Source: Flavobacteriaceae bacterium (GTDB taxonomy: Bacteria > Bacteroidota > Bacteroidia > Flavobacteriales > Flavobacteriaceae). Taken from it: a DNA stretch of 64,000 nt. The stretch covers positions 86,359 to 150,358 of the forward strand of contig CANFHX010000002.1 of NCBI GenBank assembly GCA_947446865.1, written 5' to 3'. This document shows, one piece after another, positions 8,740 to 16,556 of the stretch; positions within the stretch are counted from its first letter, which is position 1; each line of letters begins with the position of its first letter. A program made the translations under genes and the position numbers. The notes under the pieces are model-generated. The model was not told the origin of the DNA. It worked only from the letters and a program-made list of their open reading frames with translations, and did not search any database.

Positions 8740-9423
8740 ATGTTACAAGATATTGCCGCTGCTATTATCCCAGGTTTTATTTTAAGTTTTATGATTGGTC
8801 CAGTATTCTTTGTATTACTGGAAACTAGCGTGGTTAAAGGTTTTAAAGCAGCAATTGTATTTGATTTAGGAGTGGTTCTTGCCGATGTAATCTTTATTTT
8901 AATTGCTTATTTTAGTAGTTATCGATTAATTCAAAGCATTAAAGACGATCCTGCTTTATTTATTTTTGGTGGATTAGTAATGCTAACGTATGGTATAATT
9001 ACCCTAATAAAAAACAAAAAAGCCGAGAAAAATATTGACGAAGAAGATCCAACAGAATTAGCTAAAAATAATTATTTTTCCTTATTTATTAAAGGATTTT
9101 TCCTCAATTTCATCAATGTTGGCGTTCTTGGATATTGGTTATTAATTTTAATTACCATTGGTCCAAGATTAAAATTAGATCCAACAAGAATGTTTACTTT
9201 TTTAGCTACCATGGTAGTAACTTACTTTATCACGGATATTTTTAAAATACTAGCCGCTAAACAATTAAGAAACAAATTAAACCCTAAAAATATTCTACTT
9301 ATTAAGAAATTCATAAGTATTGTTTTAATAATTTCGGGAGTTTTTATTCTTTCACAAGGTTTGTTACCTAAAGACAAACAGATAGTTACCAAAGCAGCAG
9401 AGGATTTAGAAAACAACAGATAA
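8740..9423 (+). CDS. LysE-family amino-acid exporter
   Basis: 227 residues with about six hydrophobic segments and the LysE/RhtB N-terminal signature PGFILSFMIGPVFFVLLETS. The family exports amino acids or related small molecules across the inner membrane. A charged cytoplasmic loop (NKKAEKNIDEEDPTELAK) splits the protein into two halves of three helices. The substrate cannot be predicted. The downstream region holds the tRNA-Cys repeat array on the opposite strand. Confidence 0.87.
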   Translation: MLQDIAAAIIPGFILSFMIGPVFFVLLETSVVKGFKAAIVFDLGVVLADVIFILIAYFSSYRLIQSIKDDPALFIFGGLVMLTYGIITLIKNKKAEKNIDEEDPTELAKNNYFSLFIKGFFLNFINVGVLGYWLLILITIGPRLKLDPTRMFTFLATMVVTYFITDIFKILAAKQLRNKLNPKNILLIKKFISIVLIISGVFILSQGLLPKDKQIVTKAAEDLENNR

Positions 9424-9525
9424 TAATTTTTACTTATTCTTTATTTCAATTTTAAGACTTAGATGAGATTCCTACGGAATGACAACTTTGTGCTTATTCT
9501 TAAGGTTTCTAACAAAAAGTCAATC

Positions 9526-9844
9526 AATTTTTCTAAAAATTTACCACAAAAAAACCCTCAAGTTTCCTTGAAGGTTTCTGAGGCATCGTCCGGATTCGAA
9601 CTGAACTTTAATTAATTTTTTCTAAAAATTCACACAAAAAAACCCTCAAGTTTCCTTGAAGGTTTCAGAGGCATCGTCCGGATTCGAACTGAACTTTAAT
9701 TAATTTTTTCTAAAAATTCACCACAAAAAAACCCTCAAGTTTCCTTGAAGGTTTCTGAGGCATCGTCCGGATTCGAACTGAACTTTAATTAATTTTTTCT
9801 AAAAATTTACAAAAAAAACCCTCAAGTTTCCTTGAAGGTTTCTG
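9526..9844. repeat. Tandem ~88-bp array of tRNA-Cys 3' end plus terminator
   Basis: Downstream of tRNA-Cys (minus strand) a unit of about 88 bp is repeated. Each unit holds 21 nt identical to the tRNA 3' end (complements of 9758-9778, 9669-9689 and 9581-9601). That is followed by the terminator stem CCTTCAAG / CTTGAGGG with a GAAA loop and a T-run, then an AT-rich spacer (TTAATTAAAGTTC). Terminator copies begin at 9555, 9643, 9732 and 9819, giving periods of 88, 89 and 87 bp. The copy next to the tRNA is the genuine gene end. The other three lack the 5' two-thirds of the tRNA. Left of 9526 I see only AT-rich sequence. Confidence 0.95.
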
Positions 9845-9915
9845 AGGCATCGTCCGGATTCGAACCGGAGTAGGAGCTTTTGCAGAGCCCAGCCTAGCCG
9901 CTCGGCCACGACGCC
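9845..9915 (-). tRNA. tRNA-Cys (GCA)
   Basis: 71 nt. The acceptor arms GGCGTCG and CGATGCC pair with one G-T. The anticodon stem GGGCT/AGCTC closes the loop CTGCAAA, giving anticodon GCA. The T-arm is TCCGG-TTCGAAT-CCGGA. The discriminator base is T (U73), the cysteine identity base. CCA is not encoded. A rho-independent terminator follows immediately. Confidence 0.96.
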
Positions 9916-9960
9916 AATTATTTATTGGATTGCAAATATAATATAAAAATTCCAAAATGC

Positions 9961-10015
9961 AAATTCCAAATTCCATTTAGAAAAATATACTTTTTAAAGT
10001 TGGAATTTGGAATTT
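9961..10015. repeat. Palindrome copy C, terminator of folB
   Basis: AAATTCCAAATTCCA at 9961-9975 pairs perfectly with 10001-10015 across a 25-nt loop. The arms match the palindromes at 506-547 and 1119-1160. It sits just downstream of folB (minus strand) and upstream of tRNA-Cys. A further TTGGAATTT word lies at about 10023-10031. Confidence 0.8.
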
Positions 10016-10031
10016 TATAAGATTGGAATTT

Positions 10032-10391
10032 TTAAGTTCTATACTCTTCCATTTCAATACTAACTGCTTCAACATCACCACCAATAGGAGGATTTAGTTT
10101 AGAAACGGCTAGTATAATTCGGGAAACCGAAGGAATTTCTTTAAAGATTCGCAAGATGATTCTATTGGCAACATGTTCCAATAATTTAGATCGAATGTCC
10201 ATTTCGTTAACCACAATCTGATTTAAAAGCACATAATCTACCGTATCTTTTATATCATCCGATAGCGAAGATTTACGTAAATCGGTTTTAATTTCGAGGT
10301 CTACTCGGTAATCCGATCCAATTTTTCCTTCTTCTTCCAAGCATCCGTGAAAGGAAAAAGTTCTTATATTTTGTAATTTAATAGTTCCCAT
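10032..10391 (-). CDS. folB: Dihydroneopterin aldolase
   Basis: 119 residues, full length for FolB. The N-terminal strand-turn (TIKLQNIRTFSFHGCLEEEG) and the central VDYVLLNQIV match the FolB fold. LLEHVANRI and the ending NPPIGGDVEAVSIEMEEY match it too. The enzyme converts 7,8-dihydroneopterin to 6-hydroxymethyl-dihydropterin plus glycolaldehyde in folate synthesis. It is divergent from glnS and ends at palindrome C. Confidence 0.93.
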   Translation of the reverse strand: MGTIKLQNIRTFSFHGCLEEEGKIGSDYRVDLEIKTDLRKSSLSDDIKDTVDYVLLNQIVVNEMDIRSKLLEHVANRIILRIFKEIPSVSRIILAVSKLNPPIGGDVEAVSIEMEEYRT

Positions 10392-10472
10392 AGTTATTGT
10401 TTTTTTGTTTTTAGTTTGTTGTTTATGGTTAAACTAACTATCAACGATAAACTAACAACCACAAACTTTTTA

Positions 10473-10480
10473 TATCTTTG
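10473..10480 (+). promoter_or_regulatory. -7 element of the glnS promoter
   Basis: TATCTTTG matches TAnnTTTG of Bacteroidota promoters and lies 20 bp before the glnS start codon. No clear TTG element is seen at the expected upstream spacing, so only the -7 box is called. Confidence 0.5.
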
Positions 10481-10499
10481 CTAAAATTACAAAATAATT

Positions 10500-12596
10500 A
10501 TGTCAACCGAAGAAAAATCACTTCATTTTATAGAACAAATCATAGAAGACAGTTTAGCAAGCGGTTTTCCTCAAGATAAATTGCGCTTTCGTTTTCCGCC
10601 AGAGCCCAATGGTTATTTGCATATTGGTCACGCTAAATCTATTTGTTTAAATTTCGGACTTGGATTACGTTACAATGCACCAGTAAATTTGCGTTTTGAC
10701 GATACTAATCCTGCCAAAGAAGAGCAAGAATATGTAGATGCTATTAAAGAAGATTTACTTTGGTTAGGCTTCAATTGGGCTGAAGAACGTTATGCTTCTG
10801 ATTATTTCCAACAGTTGTACGACTGGGCCGTGTTGATGATTAAAAACGGTAAAGCCTATGTGGATAGTCAATCGTCGGAAGATATGGCTGCTCAAAAAGG
10901 AACGCCAACCCAACCCGGAGTGGATGGTCCTTATAGAAATCGTTCTATTGAAGAGAATTTGACTTTATTTGAAGCGATGAAAAACGGTGATTTTCCAGAA
11001 GGAAGTCACGTTTTGAGAGCAAAAATTGACATGACTTCTAAGAATATGTTGATGCGCGATCCTTTGATGTACCGAGTTTTGCATCGCCATCACCATCGCA
11101 CAGCAAACAATTGGAAAATCTATCCAATGTATGATTATGCTCATGGCGAAAGCGATTATATCGAGCAAATTTCACATTCTATTTGCACCTTAGAATTTGT
11201 TATGCACCGCGAATTATATAATTGGTTCTTAGATCAAATATACGATGCGTCCAAAGTGCGACCAAATCAATACGAATTTGCTCGTTTGAATTTGAATTAC
11301 ACTGTAATGAGCAAACGAAAATTATTACAATTAGTACAAGAAAACATAGTAAATGGTTGGGATGACCCTAGAATGCCAACTATTTCTGGGTTGCGCCGTC
11401 GTGGTTATACTGCAAAATCGATCCGTAATTTCTGTGAAACGATAGGAGTTGCCAAACGTGAAAACGTAATTGATATTTCGCTTTTGGATTTTTGTTTACG
11501 CGAAGATTTAAACAAAACGGCACCACGAGTTATGGCTGTTTTAGATCCGGTGAAGTTGGTAATTACTAATTATCCTGAAGAAAAAGAAGAATGGTTGGAA
11601 GCCGAAAATAACCAAGAAGATGAAACTGCAGGTTATAGAAAAGTGCCATTTTCACGTGAATTATATATAGAAAGAGAAGATTTTCTAGAAGTGGCACCCG
11701 CCAAATTTTTCAGATTAAGTATCGGAAATGAAGTGCGTCTTAAAAACGGATATATCATTAAAGGAGAATCGGTTACTAAAGATGCCAATGGTGTTATCAC
11801 CGAAATTCAAGTAACTTATGATGAAGATTCACGCTCTGGAAGTGGAAGCGAAGCCAGTCAAAGAAAAGTGGCTGGAACTTTGCATTGGGTTTCTATTTCG
11901 CATGCAATTGAAGCCGAAGTTCGACTTTATGATCGATTGTTTATTGATGAAGCGCCCGATTCGCACAAGGAGAAAAATTTCTTAGATTTTATGAATACAA
12001 CTTCATTAGAAGTTGTAAAAGGATTTGTAGAACCAAGCCTTGCAGATGTAAAGGCTAATGATAAATTTCAGTTCCAACGATTGGGTTATTTTAATGTAGA
12101 TAAAGATACAACTGCTTCTAAATTAGTGTTTAATAAAACCGTTGGATTAAAAGATGCTTGGGAAGAAAAAGGCAAAAAAGAAGAAAATTTATTGATGAAT
12201 ACCTTAAAAGAAATCAATAAATATGTAAAAGAAAAAGACGAAACTGCTGCTGAAATCATCCTAAAACCAATTGTAGAAAACATAAAAAGTATTGATAATT
12301 ATAGTTTAATCATCAACTCAATTGTGAAGAATATTAAGAACGATAACAACGCTTTATTGTTTGCTAATTTGATTTTGAAATATTCGGATAAAGTTGCTTC
12401 TAAAGATATTGAATTGGAACCTTTGACCAAATTGTATTCCATGTCTTTAAAAAGTCAATTGGTTTCGGTTCGAATTTTAGTATTAGAAAACTTAAAAGAA
12501 GATGCTGAGAATTTAAATAATTTTCAAAGTCAACTTTCCGAATTAAAAACTTCTGAAAAAAACGAAAAAGTTTTAGAATTATTAAAAATGATCTAA
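10500..12596 (+). CDS. glnS: Glutamine-tRNA ligase with C-terminal extension
   Basis: 698 residues. Class I synthetase motifs are the HIGH box in PPEPNGYLHIGHAKS (His41-His44) and the KMSKS equivalent VMSKRKL. The RFDDTNPAKEEQEYV segment is typical of GlnRS. The catalytic and anticodon-binding domains fill about 560 residues. The remaining ~140 form a Lys/Glu- and Leu-rich helical tail with repeated Asn/Ser/Ile helices, beyond the length of the E. coli enzyme. The enzyme charges tRNA-Gln with glutamine in the cytoplasm. Extensions of this type occur in some bacterial GlnRS, where they aid tRNA binding; whether this tail does so is inference. Confidence 0.95.
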   Translation: MSTEEKSLHFIEQIIEDSLASGFPQDKLRFRFPPEPNGYLHIGHAKSICLNFGLGLRYNAPVNLRFDDTNPAKEEQEYVDAIKEDLLWLGFNWAEERYASDYFQQLYDWAVLMIKNGKAYVDSQSSEDMAAQKGTPTQPGVDGPYRNRSIEENLTLFEAMKNGDFPEGSHVLRAKIDMTSKNMLMRDPLMYRVLHRHHHRTANNWKIYPMYDYAHGESDYIEQISHSICTLEFVMHRELYNWFLDQIYDASKVRPNQYEFARLNLNYTVMSKRKLLQLVQENIVNGWDDPRMPTISGLRRRGYTAKSIRNFCETIGVAKRENVIDISLLDFCLREDLNKTAPRVMAVLDPVKLVITNYPEEKEEWLEAENNQEDETAGYRKVPFSRELYIEREDFLEVAPAKFFRLSIGNEVRLKNGYIIKGESVTKDANGVITEIQVTYDEDSRSGSGSEASQRKVAGTLHWVSISHAIEAEVRLYDRLFIDEAPDSHKEKNFLDFMNTTSLEVVKGFVEPSLADVKANDKFQFQRLGYFNVDKDTTASKLVFNKTVGLKDAWEEKGKKEENLLMNTLKEINKYVKEKDETAAEIILKPIVENIKSIDNYSLIINSIVKNIKNDNNALLFANLILKYSDKVASKDIELEPLTKLYSMSLKSQLVSVRILVLENLKEDAENLNNFQSQLSELKTSEKNEKVLELLKMI

Positions 12597-12876
12597 TTGT
12601 ATCAAAATAGATTTTATAAATGAAAAACTCACTTAGTCGTGGTTTTTCTTATTATTAACAAAACCTATTGTTATTTATTTTAGATAGAAATTCTCAATCA
12701 AAATTGGCTTTCACAGATTGATTTTAATTAAATTTTATTAATTCAACACCTCAGATTAGGTCTTCTAGATTTCGGTTGATTAATTGGCTTTAAAATCATT
12801 TTTACTGCTTTAACGTCATATTAACATCGTTGTGTTATTTATTTTTGTAATTTTAGTATTATTAAATTTAATTATT

Positions 12877-13206
12877 ATGTCAAGTAAAACAAGTAGCAGT
12901 GTAATTGCCCTTTTGGCAGGAGCCGCAATAGGAGCAGGGTTGGGAATTTTATTTGCACCCGATAAAGGATCTAGAACTAGAGAAAAAATTAAAGATGGTT
13001 TAGACGATTTAAAAAACCAAGCACAAGATAAATGGGAAACTTTAGAGGAGGATACCAAAGAAAAATTTTCTAGAAGCAAAGACGATTTGAAAGAAACCGT
13101 TGAAATTTTACTTTCCAATACAAGTTATAAAGCCGAAGAGGCAATAAATTTTTTGGAAGAAAAATTAGCTGAACTTAAAAGAGAAAACGCCAAACTACAG
13201 AAATAA
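12877..13206 (+). CDS. YtxH-domain small membrane protein
   Basis: 109 residues from the ATG at 12877. An upstream TTG would add a hydrophobic stretch not seen in the family. A Gly/Ala-rich transmembrane segment (ALLAGAAIGAGLGILFAPDK) is followed by GSRTREKI and a long charged amphipathic helix. This is the YtxH layout, known from general-stress proteins. The stop overlaps the next start (TAATG), so it is translationally coupled with the holin-like gene. It probably forms a three-gene envelope stress operon with the following two genes. Confidence 0.85.
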   Translation: MSSKTSSSVIALLAGAAIGAGLGILFAPDKGSRTREKIKDGLDDLKNQAQDKWETLEEDTKEKFSRSKDDLKETVEILLSNTSYKAEEAINFLEEKLAELKRENAKLQK

Positions 13207-13556
13207 TGGCATTTGAAGAACTAAAAGAAAATACCGAAGCCATTCAGGAACATTCTAAAGCCTATATGGAAAGCAGTCTTGCTTATTATAAACTTTGGGG
13301 ATTTAAGGTAGCCATGAAATCGACCACATTGATACTCAAGTTTTTCTTGATTTCAATTTGCTTAATGATTGTCTTGCTGTTTGTTTCCATCGCTGGATCC
13401 ATGGCAATAGGTGATTTGTTGCATAGTTATCCTTTAGGGTTTCTAATTGTAGCTGGAGTATATTTAGTCTTGGCGTTGCTTTTGTTCTTAGTGAAAGATA
13501 AGATAGTGGAAGGACCAATTCTTGAGAAATTTTCGGAAATATTTTTTAACGACTAA
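13206..13556 (+). CDS. Holin-superfamily (DUF1469-type) membrane protein
   Basis: 116 residues with an acidic, helical N-terminus and two strong membrane helices (about residues 43-65 and 75-96). This fits the putative Actinobacteriophage holin III / DUF1469 superfamily, which is common in chromosomes outside prophages. No phage genes are nearby, so a lysis role is unlikely. It overlaps the YtxH gene by one base, and 2 bp separate it from the next gene. Confidence 0.75.
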   Translation: MAFEELKENTEAIQEHSKAYMESSLAYYKLWGFKVAMKSTTLILKFFLISICLMIVLLFVSIAGSMAIGDLLHSYPLGFLIVAGVYLVLALLLFLVKDKIVEGPILEKFSEIFFND

Positions 13557-13558
13557 TT

Positions 13559-13813
13559 ATGGAAACCAAAAAATATTCGTCTTATAAACAAATTGAGGAA
13601 GAATTAGAAATACTGAAACTAGAAAGAGAACTTTACTATCAAAAAGCACTTTTAAGTGTTGAAAAAGCAAAAGAAAGTATTCTTCCTTCTAAATCGGTTT
13701 CTCTCTTAGGGAACCTTTACCAAAACGTATTTTCGGGTACTTACGGAACAATTTTAAAGATTGCAATTCCGTTTGTAGTCAATTGGTATACAAACAGAAA
13801 AAGAGGCGATTAG
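13559..13813 (+). CDS. Small protein of the YtxH/holin operon
   Basis: 84 residues. An N-terminal coiled-coil-like segment (KQIEEELEILKLERELYYQK) precedes a hydrophobic C-terminus (YGTILKIAIPFVVNWY) and a basic end. I recognise it as the usual third member of flavobacterial YtxH/holin operons, possibly the DUF6327 family, although the number is uncertain. It is probably membrane-associated; its function is unknown. It ends in the terminator at 13798-13823. Confidence 0.7.
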   Translation: METKKYSSYKQIEEELEILKLERELYYQKALLSVEKAKESILPSKSVSLLGNLYQNVFSGTYGTILKIAIPFVVNWYTNRKRGD

Positions 13814-13823
13814 GCCTCTTTTT
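13798..13823. terminator. Bidirectional terminator
   Basis: A 10-bp stem (AAAAAGAGGC / GCCTCTTTTT) with a 6-nt loop and T-runs on both strands. It lies between the convergent small-protein gene and the SPFH gene. Confidence 0.9.
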
Positions 13824-13840
13824 TTTGTCTTGTATCTAAA

Positions 13841-14824
13841 TTATACTTCTTCTGTCGGATTAGAAGTATCCGATGGATTGTAATCAATTGCAGTGTTATC
13901 TGCTTTTTTTACTCTCTTAGGTTGTTTTTTCATTTGCTCTCCAATAATGTTGGAAGCCGTGAAACTAGTTACCATACTGTTCAACATGTCACTTGCCGCT
14001 TGTGGCGAATTAGGCAACAAAATCAAATTCGAATTGGTATCGGCACCAATGGCTTGAAGGGTATCGTAGTGTTGTGTAATCACGATTAAAGCCGAAGCCT
14101 CTTGTGAGTTAATACCAACATTGTTCAATACTTCTACACTTTCTACCAACCCGCGCGCAATTTCTCTACGTTGGTCGGCAATACCTTGACCTTGTAGTTT
14201 TTTACTTTCGGCTTCCGCTTTTGCTTTAGCCACAATTCGAATACGTTGTGCTTCACTTTCAAACATAGCAGCCGTTTTTTCTCTATCGGCAGCATTAATT
14301 CTATTCATAGCATTTTTTACTTGAATATCGGGATCAATATCCGTCACTAAAGTGTTGATAATATCATAACCATAAGTCATCATGGCTTCGTTCAATTCGC
14401 GTTTTACACCAATTGCAATATCGTCTTTTCTTTCAAAAACATCATCCAAAATTAACTTCGGAACTTCTGCACGTACTACGTCAAATACATAAGCAGTGAT
14501 TTGATCGTGCGGATATTCTAACTTATAAAAAGCCTCATAAACATGTTCTTGAATAACTTTAAACTGAACCGAAACTTTCATTTTGATAAAAACGTTGTCT
14601 TTCGTTTTAGTTTCAATCATAACATCTAATTGTTGGATTCGTAAGTTTACACGTCCAGCAATTCGATCCACTAGAGGAAGTTTTATTTGCAATCCAGAGT
14701 TTCTAATGCTCATGAATTTACCAAATCGTTCAATTACCACAGCACTTTGCTGTTTTACAGTAAAAAAAGAAGAAAATAAAATAATTAATCCGAAGACTAA
14801 TAAAACAATAAGTAAAGGTCCCAT
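13841..14824 (-). CDS. SPFH/Band-7 membrane scaffold protein
   Basis: 327 residues with one N-terminal membrane helix (about 3-21). The SPFH domain starts FTVKQQSAVVIERFGKFMS, and a coiled-coil stretch rich in Ala/Glu/Lys (EAQRIRIVAKAKAEAESKK) follows. A Lys/Pro-rich tail comes last. This is the stomatin/QmcA type, which makes oligomeric scaffolds in membrane microdomains and can modulate proteases. There is no NfeD gene beside it. It lies downstream of gltX on the same strand, with a 64-bp gap. Confidence 0.9.
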   Translation of the reverse strand: MGPLLIVLLVFGLIILFSSFFTVKQQSAVVIERFGKFMSIRNSGLQIKLPLVDRIAGRVNLRIQQLDVMIETKTKDNVFIKMKVSVQFKVIQEHVYEAFYKLEYPHDQITAYVFDVVRAEVPKLILDDVFERKDDIAIGVKRELNEAMMTYGYDIINTLVTDIDPDIQVKNAMNRINAADREKTAAMFESEAQRIRIVAKAKAEAESKKLQGQGIADQRREIARGLVESVEVLNNVGINSQEASALIVITQHYDTLQAIGADTNSNLILLPNSPQAASDMLNSMVTSFTASNIIGEQMKKQPKRVKKADNTAIDYNPSDTSNPTEEV

Positions 14825-14888
14825 ATATTTTTTTTAAATATTAGTATTGATTATACGTTAGTTATCTATAAAAGTTACAATGTATTTT

Positions 14889-16391
14889 TTAAAAAGTTGC
14901 AATCGCTTTTTCCAATCGTTTGATGGTTTCTTCTTTTCCAATAACTTCAACAATATCAAATAGGTGAGGACCTTTTAAAGCCCCAACCAAACTCAATCTA
15001 AAAGGTTGCATTACTTTTCCCATTCCAATTTCATTTTTGGTCATCCAATCTTTTACGATTGTTTCAATAGTTACCGAAGTGAAATCTCCAATATTTTCTA
15101 TTACCGAAATTAATTGCTGCATTAAATTAGGCGTTTCTTCTTTCCAGTTTTTAGAAGCTTTTTCGTCATACGATGTTGGAGCAACGAAGAAATAATCGGA
15201 TAATTCCCAAAATTCAGAAACAAAATTGGCGCGTTCTTTTATTAATGATACTATTTTTAGTACATCAAGAGAGGTTGAAATTCCATTTTCAACTAAAATA
15301 GGAGCGAAGGCTTTTGCCAAACTTTCATTAGTTTGTTCTTGTAAATAATGGTGGTTAAACCATTTATTTTTTTCAGGGTCAAATTTTGCTCCCGCTTTGT
15401 GAACTCTATTTAAATCAAATTTTTCTGCTAATTCTGCTAATGAAAATATCTCTTGTTCGGTTCCGTCATTCCATCCCAACAAGGCTAAGAAATTCACTAC
15501 GGCTTCTGGGAAAAAACCTTTTTCTCTGTAGCCTGATGAAATCCCTTCTTCCGTTTTCCATTCTAAAGGAAATACTGGAAATCCCATTTTATCCCCATCC
15601 CGTTTGGATAATTTTCCGTTGCCAATTGGTTTTAAAATTAAGGGCAAATGAGCAAATTCGGGCGCTTCCCATCCAAATGCTTTGTACAATAAACTATGCA
15701 ATGGCATGGATGGCAACCATTCTTCCCCACGAATTACATGGGAAGTTTCCATCAAATGATCGTCTACAATATTGGCCAAATGATAAGTTGGCATTCCATC
15801 CGACTTGAATAAAACTTTATCGTCTAATAAATTAGTTTCAAATTTTATGTCGCCACGAATGATGTCCTGCAAATGCAAAGTTTCATTAACTGGAGTTTTA
15901 AATCGGATAACATAATCTTCGCCAGCAGCAATTCGTTTTTCGGTTTCCTCTTTAGAAATTACTAATGAAGTATCCAATTTTTCCCGATTGTGCCAGTTGT
16001 AAATAAAGGTTTTTCCTTCGGCTTCGTGCTGTTTTCTATGCGCATCCAAGGCTTCGGCAGTATCAAAGGCATAATAGGCCCAACCCGAATTAATCAATTG
16101 GTCGGCATATTGTTTGTATATTTCTTTTCGTTCCGATTGACGGTATGGGCCAAATTTTTCGTTCTTTCCAACGGTTTCACTTGGTGCAATTCCTAACCAT
16201 TCTAGGGCTTCCATAATATAGGCTTCGGCACCAGGAACAAAACGATTTTGATCGGTATCTTCAATTCTTAGGTAGAAAACGCCGTTATTTTTTTTAGCAA
16301 ATAAATAATTGAATAGGGCAGTTCTAACACCACCAATATGCAATGGTCCAGTCGGACTTGGTGCAAAACGCACACGAACTTGTTTTGACAT
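14889..16391 (-). CDS. gltX: Glutamate-tRNA ligase
   Basis: 500 residues. The HIGH box lies in PSPTGPLHIGGVRTALFN and the KMSKS motif reads LSKRDG. The helical anticodon-binding domain fills the C-terminal third. The enzyme charges tRNA-Glu with glutamate. glnS is also in the window, so Gln-tRNA is probably made directly and gltX is a discriminating GluRS. The gene diverges from the DUF4175 gene across a 165-bp gap. Confidence 0.97.
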   Translation of the reverse strand: MSKQVRVRFAPSPTGPLHIGGVRTALFNYLFAKKNNGVFYLRIEDTDQNRFVPGAEAYIMEALEWLGIAPSETVGKNEKFGPYRQSERKEIYKQYADQLINSGWAYYAFDTAEALDAHRKQHEAEGKTFIYNWHNREKLDTSLVISKEETEKRIAAGEDYVIRFKTPVNETLHLQDIIRGDIKFETNLLDDKVLFKSDGMPTYHLANIVDDHLMETSHVIRGEEWLPSMPLHSLLYKAFGWEAPEFAHLPLILKPIGNGKLSKRDGDKMGFPVFPLEWKTEEGISSGYREKGFFPEAVVNFLALLGWNDGTEQEIFSLAELAEKFDLNRVHKAGAKFDPEKNKWFNHHYLQEQTNESLAKAFAPILVENGISTSLDVLKIVSLIKERANFVSEFWELSDYFFVAPTSYDEKASKNWKEETPNLMQQLISVIENIGDFTSVTIETIVKDWMTKNEIGMGKVMQPFRLSLVGALKGPHLFDIVEVIGKEETIKRLEKAIATF

Positions 16392-16556
16392 TTTAGTAAA
16401 ATTTGAGGCAAAGATAATCAGAAGTTAGAAGTTAAAAGTTACAAGTTGCTAGTTTAATCTTTCAAATATTCTAAATTTTCTCTTTAATAAAGAATTAACT
16501 TTTATTCTAACTAGAAATTATTACTTTTATCGGTTATAAATAATGTATAAACAATT

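Noticed and set aside
9526..9844. tRNA-end array as a CRISPR array
   Set aside because: Repeats are fragments of the adjacent tRNA and terminator with near-identical spacers; there are no cas genes.
12832..12876. Longer YtxH start from TTG at 12832
   Set aside because: It overlaps the likely promoter box TATTTTTG at 12840-12847, and the added hydrophobic stretch is not a family feature.
13206..13556. Holin-like gene as a prophage remnant
   Set aside because: No other phage genes nearby, and YtxH/holin pairs are normal chromosomal envelope operons in this phylum.
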